Shown one piece after another: positions 40,078-52,240 of a stretch of 64,000 nucleotides of DNA. This DNA is from Paratinospora sagittata (taxonomy: Eukaryota; Streptophyta; Magnoliopsida; Ranunculales; Menispermaceae). The notes below the pieces were generated by a model. That model was not told where the DNA came from. It did not search any database and was given only the letters and a program-made list of their open reading frames with translations. The position numbers and the translations under genes were made by a program. The first letter of the stretch is position 1; each line of letters starts with the position of its first letter. Location: the NCBI GenBank assembly GCA_035771175.1, contig CM069612.1, forward strand, positions 27,652,650 to 27,716,649. Direction: 5' to 3'.

Positions 40078-41646
40078 AAAGATGCTATTCAGAGTATGGA
40101 AAGTGATAAGTGGAAAATGGCAATGAATGAGGAGATGACATCACTCCATCAGAATCAGACTTGGAAGTTGGTTCCACTTCCGAAAGAAAATAAACCAATT
40201 GGCTGCAAATGGGTTTTCGCTAAGAAGGAAGGCTCTCCCAGCACAGATGGTATCCGATACAAAGCCAGACTGGTAGCAAAAGGCTACGCTCAGAGGGAAG
40301 GAATTGACTACAATGAGGTATTCTCACCTGTTGTTAAGCATTCGTCAATTCGAATATTATTGGCTTTGGTTGCACAGTTTGATCTCGAGTTAGCCCAACT
40401 CGATGTCAAAACTGCTTTTCTGCATGGTAATTTGGAAGAGGAGATATATATGTCTCAACCAGATGGATTCAAAGTACCAGGAAAAGAGAATTGGGCTTGC
40501 AAGTTGAGCAAGTCACTGTATGGCCTGAAGCAGTCACCGAGACAATGGTACAAGCGTTTCGACAGCTTCATCAAAGGGCAAAAATATACTCGGAGTCAGT
40601 TTGATCATTGTGTCTACTATCGCAAACTTCAAGATGGTACATTTATCTACTTGCTTTTATATATAGATGATATGTTAATCGCATCTAAAAGCAAGGTGGA
40701 GATCAACAAGCTGAAGGCTCAACTGAGCTCAGAGTTTGAAATGATGGATCTTGGAGATATCAGAAAAATTCTCGGGATGGAGATAACTCGAGACAGGGCC
40801 AAAGGCAAAATTTGTTTGACTCAGACTCAGTATTTGAAGAAAGTTCTTCAAACTTTTGGCATCGGCAATGACACAAAACCTGTGAGCACACCATTGGCAC
40901 CACATTTCAAGCAAAGTTCATCAATGTCACCAAATTTCGAGGATCAGAAGAAGCAAATGGAGAATATTCCATATGCAAATGCAGTTGGTGCCTTGATGTA
41001 TGCTATGGTGTGTACCAGACCTGACATTTCACATGCTGTAAGTATGGTAAGTCCTTACATGCACAACCCCAGTAAAGGCCACTGGCAAGCAGTGAAGTGG
41101 ATTCTACGGTATATTCATGGTACTGTGGATATTGGTTTAAAGTTCGAGAGAGATAAGAAAAGTTGTAAGCATCTAGTCGGATATGTGAATTCGGACTATG
41201 CTGGAGATCTTGACAAGCGCAGATCTACTACTGGTTATGTTTTTACTATGGCAGGAGGACCAGTGAGTTGGAGATCAACACTACAGTCGACAGTTGCTTT
41301 GTCTACTACAGAGGCAGAGTACATGGCAGTAACGGAAGCTTTCAAGGAAGCAATCTGGCTTCATGGATTGACTAAAGACTTGAGAATTGTGCAGAAGAAT
41401 GTTGAAGTTTTCTGTGACAGCCAAAGTGTCATTTGTTTGGCAAAGAACCAAGTTCATCACAGTCGAACGAAGCATATTGATGTTCGTTTTCATTTTGTTC
41501 GAGAAATAGTAGAAGAAGGGAGTATTCTACTACATAAGATCAAGACTGCAGATAACCTTGCAGATATGCTTACAAAGGTAGTTACAGGGATCAAGTTCCA
41601 ACATTGTTTGGACTTGATCAATATCTCACAAGCTCGGAGTGCCTAA
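40078..41646 (+). CDS. copia reverse transcriptase-RNase H part of pol (open frame)
   Basis: Open from the right edge of the nested insertion to the stop at 41646 (516 residues from the first ATG at 40096). RT motifs: WKLVPLP, GCKWVFAKK, YKARLVAKGYAQ, QLDVKTAFLHG, SLYGLKQSPRQW, YIDDML (catalytic aspartates kept, Ile for the usual Val). RNase H motifs: TTEAEYMAV, CDSQSVICLAKN, RTKHIDV, LADMLTKV. It is a downstream portion of the gag-pol polyprotein, now separated from its promoter by 10.5 kb and from integrase by nonsense codons, so independent expression is unlikely. Codon frame equals that of the integrase part at 28337-29538. Confidence 0.92.
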   Translation, partial: KDAIQSMESDKWKMAMNEEMTSLHQNQTWKLVPLPKENKPIGCKWVFAKKEGSPSTDGIRYKARLVAKGYAQREGIDYNEVFSPVVKHSSIRILLALVAQFDLELAQLDVKTAFLHGNLEEEIYMSQPDGFKVPGKENWACKLSKSLYGLKQSPRQWYKRFDSFIKGQKYTRSQFDHCVYYRKLQDGTFIYLLLYIDDMLIASKSKVEINKLKAQLSSEFEMMDLGDIRKILGMEITRDRAKGKICLTQTQYLKKVLQTFGIGNDTKPVSTPLAPHFKQSSSMSPNFEDQKKQMENIPYANAVGALMYAMVCTRPDISHAVSMVSPYMHNPSKGHWQAVKWILRYIHGTVDIGLKFERDKKSCKHLVGYVNSDYAGDLDKRRSTTGYVFTMAGGPVSWRSTLQSTVALSTTEAEYMAVTEAFKEAIWLHGLTKDLRIVQKNVEVFCDSQSVICLAKNQVHHSRTKHIDVRFHFVREIVEEGSILLHKIKTADNLADMLTKVVTGIKFQHCLDLINISQARSA

Positions 41647-41750
41647 GGGCACTAATGGAGGCAGCAACAGTTTTTGAATGAAGCTTGCTATCTGTAGAGA
41701 GATTGCAGGTGTGAAGGAGCCCTGTTATACATGAGGTGGAGGTGGAGATT

Positions 41751-42128
41751 TGTGGAGACCACCCACATGTGGCGTGGCAAACAAAATTAATAGAGGCGTG
41801 GCAGACAAGAGGCGCCGAAAGAGCCGCCACGCGCCGAAAGTTTTGATTTAATTATAATTATAAATATATTAAATTATATATTTATAATTACGAAAATACC
41901 CCTGAATACTCCTATAAATAGAACCTAACTTCATTCTTCAAATTCATTCCTGAGAGTCAGAGAGTTCTATTATGAGAGATCTAATCTGTAAGATTCGCCT
42001 AAGGGTGTAGTTTGTATTCTCTGATAATACAAGTTTGCTGTCTCCCGTGGACGTAGGCAATTTGCCGAACCACGTTAAATTTGTTGTCTTATTTTTTCTT
42101 TCATACTTTACCACGATTCTACACAACA
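41751..42128 (+). repeat. copia 3' LTR (378 bp)
   Basis: TGTGGAGACC...ACACAACA, preceded by a polypurine tract (GAGGTGGAGGTGGAGATT) and followed by AATGC. TATA box intact at 41913-41921. Confidence 0.94.
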
Positions 42129-43764
42129 AATGCATCTCGACATTTCACTTGAGCATGAGCTCTCTAGTATTGGAATATCCACCAATTCCAAACTTCTCCC
42201 TTCACACCATAATCTCCATGCCTACAACAATATTAATTAGAACATTTCATGTATAATAGATTAATTTTTATAGCAAACACACACACACACACACACGCGC
42301 CATTACAGCACACATAACAACTAAAAGGGTGATTACAAACCTACATATGTCAGGAGGCTTTGTGAAGATTCATGTAGTTGGAGCCTATTGTTCCTTTTTC
42401 CACTAATGATCTCAAGTAATAAAACTCCAAAGCTAAAAACATCAGACTTGACTGAAAACAACCCTGTCATTGCATACTCTCGAGCCATATATCCACTGTT
42501 TGCATTATATACAACATTTGATTAAATTCATTATTTTTATAAGCTTTTGAAGAAAATATATAATTAAAAAGCTCAATATATAGTAATCTTGGCATAACGA
42601 ATAAATATCATTGGCATTTGTACTTACTAGGTTCCAACAACTGTCTTTGTGTTAGCTTGACTCTCGTCTCCTCCAAAGATTCTAGGCATTCCAAAGTCTG
42701 ATATCTTTGGATTCACCTCATTCTTGAATTCAACCAAACCTTGACCTGAGCTTTTCGATAGTCTTTTGACTGCTACTTCCTTCCCATCATCCATTACACC
42801 CTAATATTAACATTTTCATGCAATATTAGCTTTGAATTAGACATGTAAAAATGACCAACTTGCTTGTTTATTAATACAGTATATATATAAGTAGCTAGAC
42901 ATACCTTGTAAACAGCACCAAAGCCACCTTCTCCAAGCTTATTCACAAAGGAAAAGTTATCTGTAGCTTTTCGTACTATGGTTAGATCCATTAATGGTAA
43001 CTCTTCATATTTTTCATTGTTGCTCACTTGTATGTTTGGGGAGGGGAAATTCCTCTCAGTTCTATCTGCTTATCCAATGAAAATTAAGTTATTATTGTAG
43101 TAATTGATTCTTTGATTTAACAATAATTGTTGAATATGCTCATTAGATTATCACCTTCCCTTGATTTTTTTCTCCACTTGTAATAGTAGTATGAACTAAA
43201 ACGAGCACCTATCAAGCCTAACAACCCTGCAATACTAGAGAAGATTGCAGTCTTCAATTTTTTTCTTTTGTTCCCTGCATTGAAAAAAGAACCCAAATTT
43301 TTATTCGCAATGCGATCGGGTTTGAGCACAGCAACCTAATTAAAGGCTTAAATTGTTTTAGTCAGGTTGACAAGTAAATGTTTATTGACTTAGTATATTA
43401 CTTTACTTGAAACCAGATACGATTGCTTAATCAAGTTAATCTTTTAATTTTGAGTCTTCTGAGTTTTAAAGCAATCATATATAATTTTTTTAATTTTGTA
43501 TTGAATTATATATGCATTTACATACATATCCAAAGGACATGAAAGTGTAGTCTCCATTGTTATTTTACTTTTTCAATTGTAGAAGCCAGTTTTAGCAGCA
43601 TTAGAAGATAAAGAAGAGAGAAGAATGTTTTGATTTGTATGGAAAATGTCACTTGCGTTGTGAACAGATTCTACATTTGAACAATTGAACTTGAGTAGCT
43701 CTGAGGAGCAGCAAATTATCAGAAGTAGGAAGCAAGGAAGGAAGAAAAGAAATTGAAAGATCAT
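42129..43764 (-). pseudogene. CRK copy 4, exons 1-7 remainder, multiply broken
   Basis: Minus strand, start at 43764: signal peptide and the first ~60 residues of DUF26 (exon 1, 43764-43573) ending in a stop after KTGFYN, so most of the ectodomain is lost. Transmembrane exon near 43275-43155. Exon 3 (about 43070-42905) has [12 protein letters not shown]. Exon 4 carries [15 protein letters not shown], then EFKNEV joins straight to NPKISDFG, an in-frame deletion that removes kinase subdomains III-VIb including HRD. Exon 6 (about 42500-42350) has AREY in place of APEY. Exon 7 is split by the copia insertion and resumes at 26662. No active kinase is possible. Confidence 0.93.
42277..42296. repeat. 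(AC)n microsatellite
   Basis: Ten AC units in a CRK intron. Confidence 0.95.
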
Positions 43765-44289
43765 GCTTTTATCTAATTTTCTGGAGAGATTAATTCTAAA
43801 GCCTACATGAGAAGATGAGCTCTGTAGGCTAAAGTTGACAATTTAAATTGATTTTTTCATGTGAAAAATACTATGTTCCATATATTCTTTCTTATCACAT
43901 AACAACTGCAGATTAGTTTCTAGTTAAATGAGTTTAATTTAGTGTTGATAAATTCAGAGATTCAAAGTCCATGCTTCATAAAACCTTAAAATAGTAAAGT
44001 TCAATGAAATGAGAAAAAAAGAATGAACAACATGATGTCATCCAATAGATTTAAAGTGAAAAAAATTAAGTAAATCTTCAATTATTATATATATAATTGA
44101 TGAATTTAGAAATGACTGTTAACCTGTATAGATGATGGTCAAGGTTATTGCATAATGTCATCCCAAAATGCAGTTGGTGAAGGAGATGCAAGCAGAGAAG
44201 GTTGCTAGATGTTTGTCTTTTGTTAAAAGAGTGTTGTGTGCATCGAATCTTAATGCAAATCTATCACACAAATCGTAGCAAAAGCACTT

Positions 44290-44440
44290 TGGGAGGTGTT
44301 TGGCAACACCTACTTTTAACTAAACTGCGGTGGAAAAAAATATTTTTTTGTTTTTAAAAGTTGTGAGAGACCAGCTTTTTCCAAAAGCGTTTTTTCTACT
44401 CGAGAAAACGCTTTTGGAAATTTTTTCCCAAACGCGCCCA
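44290..44440. repeat. MITE-like element with internal 16-bp stem
   Basis: Imperfect terminal inverted repeat (GGGAGGTGTTTGGC versus GGGCGCGTTTGGG) around a perfect stem TTTCCAAAAGCGTTTT (44378-44393) / AAAACGCTTTTGGAAA (44405-44420). Small, non-coding. Superfamily not certain. Confidence 0.55.
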
Positions 44441-44920
44441 TAATAACATGAGAAGCTCTTTTTGATAGGGCATGAAGTATAAGATATTGCAAAAACTCAA
44501 GTGTAAAACTGAAGAAAGAGGAGAAGAGTTTTCTAGCTTTCATTTAAGGGTGCTGCAAAACTTGTCACATGCTACTACCGACCAAACCATAAGCTAGATT
44601 TGATACCAACTTAATTAATAAAATCTAGGCCAAGCCATGCTGTTAGGCTATCTTAGATAGGAGAATTATGTCCTTCAATACCTTATAAATTAAGGTTGTT
44701 AATTAATCAATTCCAGTAATGTGCATTTTTGCAGTTGTTGGCCTTGATAGTCAATAACATATGTACTCTTTAGATCTTAAGAAAGCTCCATTTTAAAATT
44801 ATGAAGCAAACTCATCCCAAGAGAAAAGAAGAATATTTTACTCAAAAAGTTAGAAGCAAAAAGTCATTCTAACTTACTTAGATACTTGGCAATCGAATCA
44901 AACTATACCTATTAAAAAGA

Positions 44921-44922
<2 letters not shown>

Positions 44923-44973
<51 letters not shown>
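44923..44973. repeat. (AG)n microsatellite
   Basis: About 25 AG units. Confidence 0.97.
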
Positions 44974-44979
<6 letters not shown>

Positions 44980-45374
44980 AATAGAATGAAAGAAAAGAGA
45001 GAATTTCCTCCAATATATTAATGGTATTCTCTAATTACTCATCAAATACAACAATACACTAATATAAATATATAATAAGTCCACCAGTAGTAAATGGAGT
45101 TGGCAACCATTTAAAAATTGAGAGCAACCCATGTTCCTCTTCCTTTAAAATGTGGACTTGTGTTCTTGTCTCTTTCTCATGCAAGGCCCTAGTCCTCTGT
45201 ATCTCTTGCTTAATTTCCTGGTCTCTACCATGTAAATTATTTGATTAAAGCTAGTCATGGCCCATCCCGGCATGCTAGTTAATCTTCCCAAATCATCAAC
45301 TTTTTGCGAAATTCATGCTTGGCCATAAATTTAACCTATATATCTCTCTGAAATCAATTCCTGAAAAAAAATAT

Positions 45375-48300
45375 CTATGAATGCATGTAAATTAGCTCTT
45401 CTTCTCCACATTCTCTAATAGCAAGATCCAACAAGTTCCCAACTGAAGAAGGCAAAACATCACAACAATGCCGTCTTGGAGCCTGCAACTGAAACATATC
45501 AAAAATGGGTATCAGAAAATCTTGATTATTTCAAGAAATATTAATAACTGCATATCAACTTTGGACCAGATAGTGATTATAGGTTCGAGAAGTGTTTATA
45601 GTTTAAGTACTTTTTTAAAAAATTGGTCTCACCCAACTTCTCTAAAAAGCAAAAAAATAAAAAATAAAAAATATACTATTTTTCCACTGTAGTTTAGTCT
45701 AAAAGCATATGTTGTCAAATGTCTCTAAAACTATTTTTGGTCCAAAAGTTGTACCGAACAAAGGGGGCCATAATGTATGATTAATAAAAATATACCTGTC
45801 TACAATTAAGCTCCATCTTTGAAGACCTCACTCTAATCCTTTCTAGTTTCTTTGAAGTCCCCTTTCTTTGCAAGCAAGTTTCAGAAATATTTCTCCTGTA
45901 ATTGCTCTCTATTCCATTTCCATTAGAAAACACACTTTCAAGGAAGAAAACAGTGGGTCTTACACAAGGATCACCAGGAAGCTTCTTTGTATTGAACATA
46001 TAGAAATATGAATGTGGATTTGCTCTTTTGCTCCATGGCCTAAATGTCTGCTGCACAGGAAGAAGATCAGGAAGTAGGATATTGCGTTCAAACACTTGTG
46101 CTGCGTAGCCCCAAGAGATTGAAATGGTCCATGAGAACCATTGATCATAGCAAACTGTTTGTTGTAGAACCCTTGCAGAATCGACTTCCACAGCTTTGTA
46201 TAAATGGCTAAGTGCCTGCGTTGTTGTCATGTTAGGGAAGATAGGCTCAACGTAGTCCAAGTGATGAAGAGATACCACTGGCCTTAATGGGTGTGATGCC
46301 AACAAACCAAATACATCACCACGAACATCAATCTGGTGAGAAACAAAGTTATTGAAAGGATTAATTAGAGTTTTAGAGAAGTTTTCACCAGGTTTTTTTT
46401 TTTTTTTTTCTAAGCTTATGCTATTATAAAAGTTATTTACTAAAATACCTTTTATTGAAATAGTATTTAAGTAGCTATTAGAAATAAAAGGATAAAAATA
46501 TCATTTTTAAGTAAAATGTGGGACTATAAGAAATGGGGCATTGAACAATCTAGTCCTACATTGCCAGTGTGATTCTACTACGTTAGGCTTATATATATCA
46601 TTTGTTCATTCCTTTCAAAATTAGGATCCATTTGGGACGGAGCTCATTGGGTCTTTAGGTCTAGCTGTTGCATAGGATCCGTGGTGTTATGGGGTTAGAT
46701 TGTTCAATGTCTCATTCTCTATCGTCCCTAATAAATTCATATAAAAATAATTAAATAAATAAATAAAAATTGTCAAATGGGGTCTTCATAATTATAACCA
46801 CTTGTTTTATAAGAAGCTATGCTAAACAAGGCCAACATAAATAAGTGTTAAAGGGCTAATATTTGATAATATCCTCATTTAACTACTTCTAAGCCCTGAA
46901 AAAAGATTTTACTCTAATTACTATCGAAATTACTATTTGTTAACAACTTTTGAGCCTATACGTCAAGTTTTACTATTTATTCCTACTTATGCTCCATTTG
47001 GTGATGTGATAAACTATTTTGGTGAGACCATTGTTTGAATCCCACACATTCAACAATAAGATTAACTTTCTTTCTGTTTTTCTTAGAGTTTGAATTGAGT
47101 ACGACATATAATTATTGACAAAAGAAAAAGAAAGGTAGGAGGTGGGGTTGGCCTGTTAAATCAATGAACATGTTTCAAAAGTCTCGCCAAATGTTTCAGC
47201 GCTGAAGGTGGAAGAGAACCACCATTATCACATAAATGGTGGTGATGTTCTCATTAATCAAAGAGACAAAAACCAAGGGGCATGTCGGCAGGTGGAGCAA
47301 GCCCATAAGTCCTAGGTTTCAAGACCAAGTATACTAAGGAGAGCAAATTAAAGTTGTATTGGAATGTGGTACATACAAGATAGAGAAGTTTAACTTATTC
47401 AATTAGGCAGGTGGACTGTGGACGGATCTTTCCAAGTAATAGAACGCCGAAAATGGTGGAACTTGTTGCTTTCTTATACATCAATCATCAAATATCAAAA
47501 GCTAGCTTTCAAAATGATCCTTTGAATATTAAATCTCTATGATCTTCGTGGCAAGCTGATACACAACTTAGTAGGGTCCAAAGTCATTTTTAATGGCCAT
47601 AGATCGATTTCCCATGTGATCCATTATTTTTCTATTAGCATTCTCCAATATTAAACAAGTAAACAACAAAATGCTTTTAACTAGGAGAAGATAAAGGGAC
47701 TCCTGGCAGCACCTAATACAAACACAACTCTACATTGATCACAAGATTTAAATGTTTTGATTGAGCATTTGTAAACTGCTGTTTTATTAAAAATAATTTT
47801 TAAAGACAAGACATCTATTTTTAGACTAAAATCGCGTTTGATAACTCTATTTGCAAGCTTTAAAAAAAATAGAGGATTATACAAAAAATAATTTTTTTAT
47901 GTTTTAACCTCTAATTAAAGTATAACTTCTACAAGAATAAGCAAAAAAAAAAAAAAAAAACTTTTCTTATTTTAATAGAGCTTAAACATCTACTATAATT
48001 AACAGTTGATTTTAAAGTAGAAGTAGAGGTAGAGGTTCGGTAGCGTTACTAAACGTTACCTAAAGTATAGTGAAAAAATAATTTTTTTGTATTTTAAGAA
48101 AGTCGACTGAGAGCAATTTTTTTTTAAAATAGTTTTTCTAAATACATTTTTACAAAAGTATACTTTCTTAGTATACTTCTCAAAAATCACCCAAGCATTA
48201 TTATTTTACCTATATGAAAGTTCTTCAACTACATGTACAATTACAATATAAGGCCGTTAGATATTTACATCTTAATGTACATGGTGCAGTGCATGATCTA

Positions 48301-49434
48301 ATAATTATGATACCGTAATTACTTAAACTTGTAGTTGCATTTTTTTAGAAGTGAAATTAACATTTTCTTTGACACAATTAATTTTGATCTTTAAGTTATT
48401 ATTTCCAAACGCCAAAACGCGACAAAACTATATCCTAAAAACCATCTCAATCTAATAAATCTAATAGAAAAGTTTTTTTTCCAAACAACACCTTAACGTT
48501 TGCCCCCAGTTTGCATTTTGAGTTTTTTTTTTTTTAATTTTAAATTATATATAACGAAATTAAATTTAAAAATATTCATAAATAAAGATTTTTGGTACAA
48601 AATAAATAAATAAATAGGAAAGAGGGGAGAGAGAGAGAGGTGTACCTGATGAAATCCGGGCTCATGGGTCAAGCCGACGCCGAGCTCAGCCAAGCAAGAG
48701 GCGATACGGCCATCGCTGCCGTAAAGATGTGGGTATCGGACCAAGCAAGAATCGAACGTTTTCGCCAAAACTCTCGCGAGCGAAGCGCTAATGGCGAATC
48801 CACCACCGCCGTAACCCATTTCGAACGAAAACCAGTCGTTTTGCTGGTGCGTCTCCGAATTCGTCCCAATATAGTACCATTCCTCCTCATCATATTTAGA
48901 CAGCGTTTTCGCCAAATTCTCCGGAAAAAACACCGTATCGTCGTCCCCAAACACGTACCACCTCACACCCGTATGATTCAACGCTACCGTCTCCGACACC
49001 ACTCTCGCTACCCGTATCGCCGACCTTAGCCCCCCCCTGTACGTGTACCGGAACCGCGACGTATCGCCCGACACGCACACCGGCGGTAGCGTTTCCGAAA
49101 CATCACCATCTGTTACCATATTCTTTAATGGTGAGTCGAGGAAAACGCAGCCCCGTAACTGGGGCTTCCACCATAGCTTCAGGTACTCTTTGCGTTTCGC
49201 CCATGTTTTGTTGGTGGAAGCGATGCCGAAGACGAGGTGTCGGAGGGATGTCTTTTCCGGCGGGAGAGATTCGTGTGACTGTCTTGTGATCGGCGGGGAA
49301 GTGCGGATGACGGAGAAGGAGAAGGAGAGGAAGAGGTAGAGAACGCACAAGGATGAGGATAAGAGAAGAAGGGTTTTGAGAGATGATGAAGATAAGTGAT
49401 TCTTTGAAGCTGATGAAGAGTTCATCAATGGCAT
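45375..49434 (-). CDS. DUF604 / GT31-like glycosyltransferase, gene 1
   Basis: Three exons: 49434-48646, 46332-45796, 45482-45375, joined in phase 0 at GT-AG introns (2.3 kb and 0.3 kb) to give 477 residues, the usual size for this family. Type II membrane protein: Lys- and Ser-rich N-tail, one helix at 22-43. The luminal domain starts LRHLVFGIA. YVFGDDDTVFF places the DDD metal/nucleotide-sugar motif at 164-166. GYGGGGFAIS and LVRYPHLYGSDGRI are Fringe/GT31 signatures, and ISISWGYAAQVFE plus the final PRRHCCDVL are DUF604 signatures. Golgi location and beta-1,3-glycosyl transfer are inferred from family; the sugar is unknown. The start at 49434 is preferred over 49539 because the upstream in-frame stretch is poly-Phe from an AGA-repeat leader. 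Paralogue of the gene at 52241-54246. Confidence 0.9.
46333..48645 (-). other. Intron 1 of DUF604 gene 1
   Basis: 2.3 kb, AT-rich, with several poly-A/T runs. Sequence between about 47829 (GCGTTTGATAAC) and 48055 (GTAGCGTTACTAAACG) has imperfect inverted ends and may be a small DNA-transposon relic. Confidence 0.6.
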
Positions 49435-50227
49435 TTTTTTTTTCTGCTTTGAATTTTTTATGTGATTTTGCTCTGTTTTCTCTTTGTAGAAGAAGAAGAA
49501 GAAGAAGAAGAAACAGAGTATGAGACACAAAAGAAACACGAGTGCCTGGTTTGATGTCGTAAATGTAATTGATAGAAGTAGAAGTTCTGTTATCAGTATG
49601 TATCAGGTGGGTTTTCTGTACAAGATTAATCAGGGGCCGTTGATTTGACTTGGTTGTACGATTTGATTACCGAATTGTTGACATTTTTGCTTTGTGTAGG
49701 TGCGTAGGTGTGTCACATTTTTGTGTTGGGTTAGGTTAACGACTGGTTATGCGTGCAGGTGTATCTGAAATGTAGGTCCATGTGAACTCTAGAAATGCCA
49801 CGTGTCGTCCATTTCATCAGATGGATCACCAACTATGTTTTTATGTGGGGTTAAGCTTTAATTGTTGTTGTTTTTAAACCATTTTATTTTATGTTGTGTT
49901 AACATGAATTACAGATTTAATGTATACATTAGAGATAGTAATTCATTTGGAATGTGTGGAAATATAAATTGATCCCAAATTTATTTGGGGAGTTGCAATA
50001 ATGTAAATGAAGAGCTTTAAGTTGCTTTTAGGTAGTATATTAAACTATTAAAGAGTCTTTAATGAAGTCAGCAAAACAGGCAACAACCATTGTGCCGCAA
50101 GCTATGGATGGAACATTGAAATTTGAATCTTAGTAAGGTTTTTGTTAAGACTCCATTTTTTTTAAATTCTAATTACTGTTAATTATTCATAATTCAAAAA
50201 AAATAATGTTAATCTAACTTCAAAAAA

Positions 50228-50324
50228 ATATAATTACACATTCATGTTTATTGAATCATTTATTATACATCTTGAGATGTGTAAGTTATACGCATTCAAT
50301 AAACATGAATGCATAGTTACATTT
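50228..50324. repeat. Small foldback MITE, copy A
   Basis: About 97 bp, near-palindromic. ATTCATGTTTATTGAAT on one side and its exact complement on the other, centre ACATCTTGAGATGTGT. Homologous to copy B at 55590-55686. Confidence 0.75.
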
Positions 50325-50364
50325 TAATTGTATTTTTTAACAATTAGATGATCATTTTCCATTA

Positions 50365-50392
50365 AAATAATAATAATAATAATAATAATAAT
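50365..50392. repeat. (AAT)n microsatellite
   Basis: About nine AAT units. Confidence 0.95.
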
Positions 50393-52240
50393 GCAAATTT
50401 AGTTCTTTTTTTTTTCTAAGAATTTAGGAGCTGATTGACAGAAAAAATAACACAACCATAACAATAAGTACATTTTTTTTTTCCTGGCAGAAATAACTAA
50501 GACCCAGTAAACTTGGGCAATAGCCAATTCTTTAAGTTTCTTTAATCTTATCATATGATAAATAAATAAATAATTTAGAAGTGTGACATACAAATATTTG
50601 ACTAAGAAGTAAGACATGTTTGGTTCTATTTACCAGTGCTCACAGATTTTGATTTTATAAGGAACTATATTCCATTCCAACTTTGACAAATGGAAATACA
50701 AATGGAAGAATTAGCTGGAGTTTGATCATTTTCCCCTTTTGACCTAGACTTAACCATATTCATAAGATTAGATTGATATCTACCTTCCAAATTCAAGTGG
50801 GTTCAAACAGTTTTTTTTTTTTTTTCTTCTACTTTATTTTCATTAATAATTGTTTTATCAAAAAATATATAACTACACTGAAAATCTTGAAAATGAATTT
50901 ACATTATCTTAAGAAAATATCTGTTTCCTAAATTCCTTTCAAAATTCTACTTTTCCATCAATAACACAACAGAACATCAATTTCCTCAAGAGTATTAATA
51001 TTTTTTTACTACTGCTAAGACAAAAAGTACATCACACTGTAAAATCCAAAAACACAGTCTCTCCATGTGCATTCATCTGGTAGAAAGCAAATAACAATGA
51101 TACAACAAAACATTCATTAAGTAACTAAATCATCAAAAAGAAGTTGGCATGAATGGATAGAGCAGCGTTCAGTAAAGAATGTTAGACACTCTTCTATTGA
51201 TGTATTTACATCTCTCACCCCAAACCAACAAGGGTGGTAAGGCTGCATTTCATAAAGAGAAGTCATCCTTTTATTTTACTGCTCTTTCTGTCCTAAAAAT
51301 TATAGCCGATACAACAACATTTCTTTTTCATCAAGCTTCTACACTTTAGATATGTTCGATAACTTACAATTGCGGTTTTGCTAGTCCCAATGTCTTCGAG
51401 TATACAACAATTGACCTTAAATAACAGATGCGTTAAAACTGTTAGAACATCTCTCAGCTTCTCTTATTCTCTATCAGCAAAAAGGAAGATTTTGTAATTT
51501 CATTGACCAACAAAAGCATCTAAATCAAGAAATGGAGCAAACTGTTGTAGAGTGAAGAAAGGTGATAAATAAAACACGTGCGATGCACAAGTTCTTATAA
51601 ATGTCAAGAACACATAGAAACATCAGGTCAGGTCAATTATATTCATATACATAATCTCATAATAGATATAGGAATGTTCAGACAGATTGAAAAATGTTCT
51701 AATGTCTACATTGGGTCCTTCGGAAATAAAATACCTAGAGTAACTAAAGAGAGAGGAAACTCAGCTATATTTAAGTAAAAAAAAAGTCACCCAACCAGCA
51801 TGTGATGGGTGGGATTGGTGGGATTGGTGCGTGTAATTAATACCATTAGTGGGTATTTGAATTCATAAAATTCCTCAATTCACACCCATCTCATTTTGAA
51901 GGACCTGCTAATGTCTCAATGAAATCCTGCTCATTGTAAGATCCATCATCAGTTATAGACCAATATAAAATACTAAATTAGATTGGTTACCCATTACTAA
52001 CCGCTACCACCTAAAGAAAGAAAACGTCCACAGAAACTTATAAGCTATGTCGTAGGAAGTAGAATTCAGAGACTTTTAATACAAAAATAAGAGGAGAAAT
52101 GCCTGTTCAGTAAGAAAATACCTTAGTCTTCATATGGAGTTCCTCGAGATAAATTAGAATTGATTGAAGATCACCTGCTGCCTTTTGTAGAGAAAAGCTT
52201 TCAAAGGATCAGATCAACAGACCTTCAGAATACGCTAAAG

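Larger units (their letters stand above)
26663..42128 (+). mobile_element. Ty1/copia element with nested composite insertion
   Basis: LTRs 26663-27053 and 41751-42128, AATGC duplications, primer site 27057-27068, gag remnant, integrase, RT-RNase H and polypurine tract (about 41733-41750). Without the 10.5 kb nested insertion (29539-40072 plus one copy of ATTAC) the element would be about 4.9 kb. Coding defects are loss of the gag C-terminus and protease region, a frame change near 28337, and two nonsense codons in the integrase region. LTRs differ by roughly 4-5% by eye, older than the gypsy elements here. Confidence 0.95.
43765..45374. other. Intergenic between CRK remnant and DUF604 gene 1
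   Basis: AT-rich, no coding signal. Contains a MITE-like hairpin block (44290-44440) and an (AG)n run (44923-44973). Confidence 0.6.
49435..52240. other. Intergenic between the two DUF604 genes
   Basis: Contains the leader and promoter of gene 1 (TTC/GAA repeats at about 49485-49510), a small foldback element (50228-50324), an (AAT)n run (50365-50392) and poly-T tracts. No coding sequence recognised. Confidence 0.6.

Noticed and set aside
47010..47060. Possible SINE B box (GTTTGAATCCCAC) in DUF604 intron 1
   Set aside because: No matching A box at the right spacing and no recognisable body.
48640..49339. Plus-strand frames opposite DUF604 gene 1 (and 53419-53745 opposite gene 2)
   Set aside because: Antisense shadows of well-supported exons with family motifs on the minus strand.
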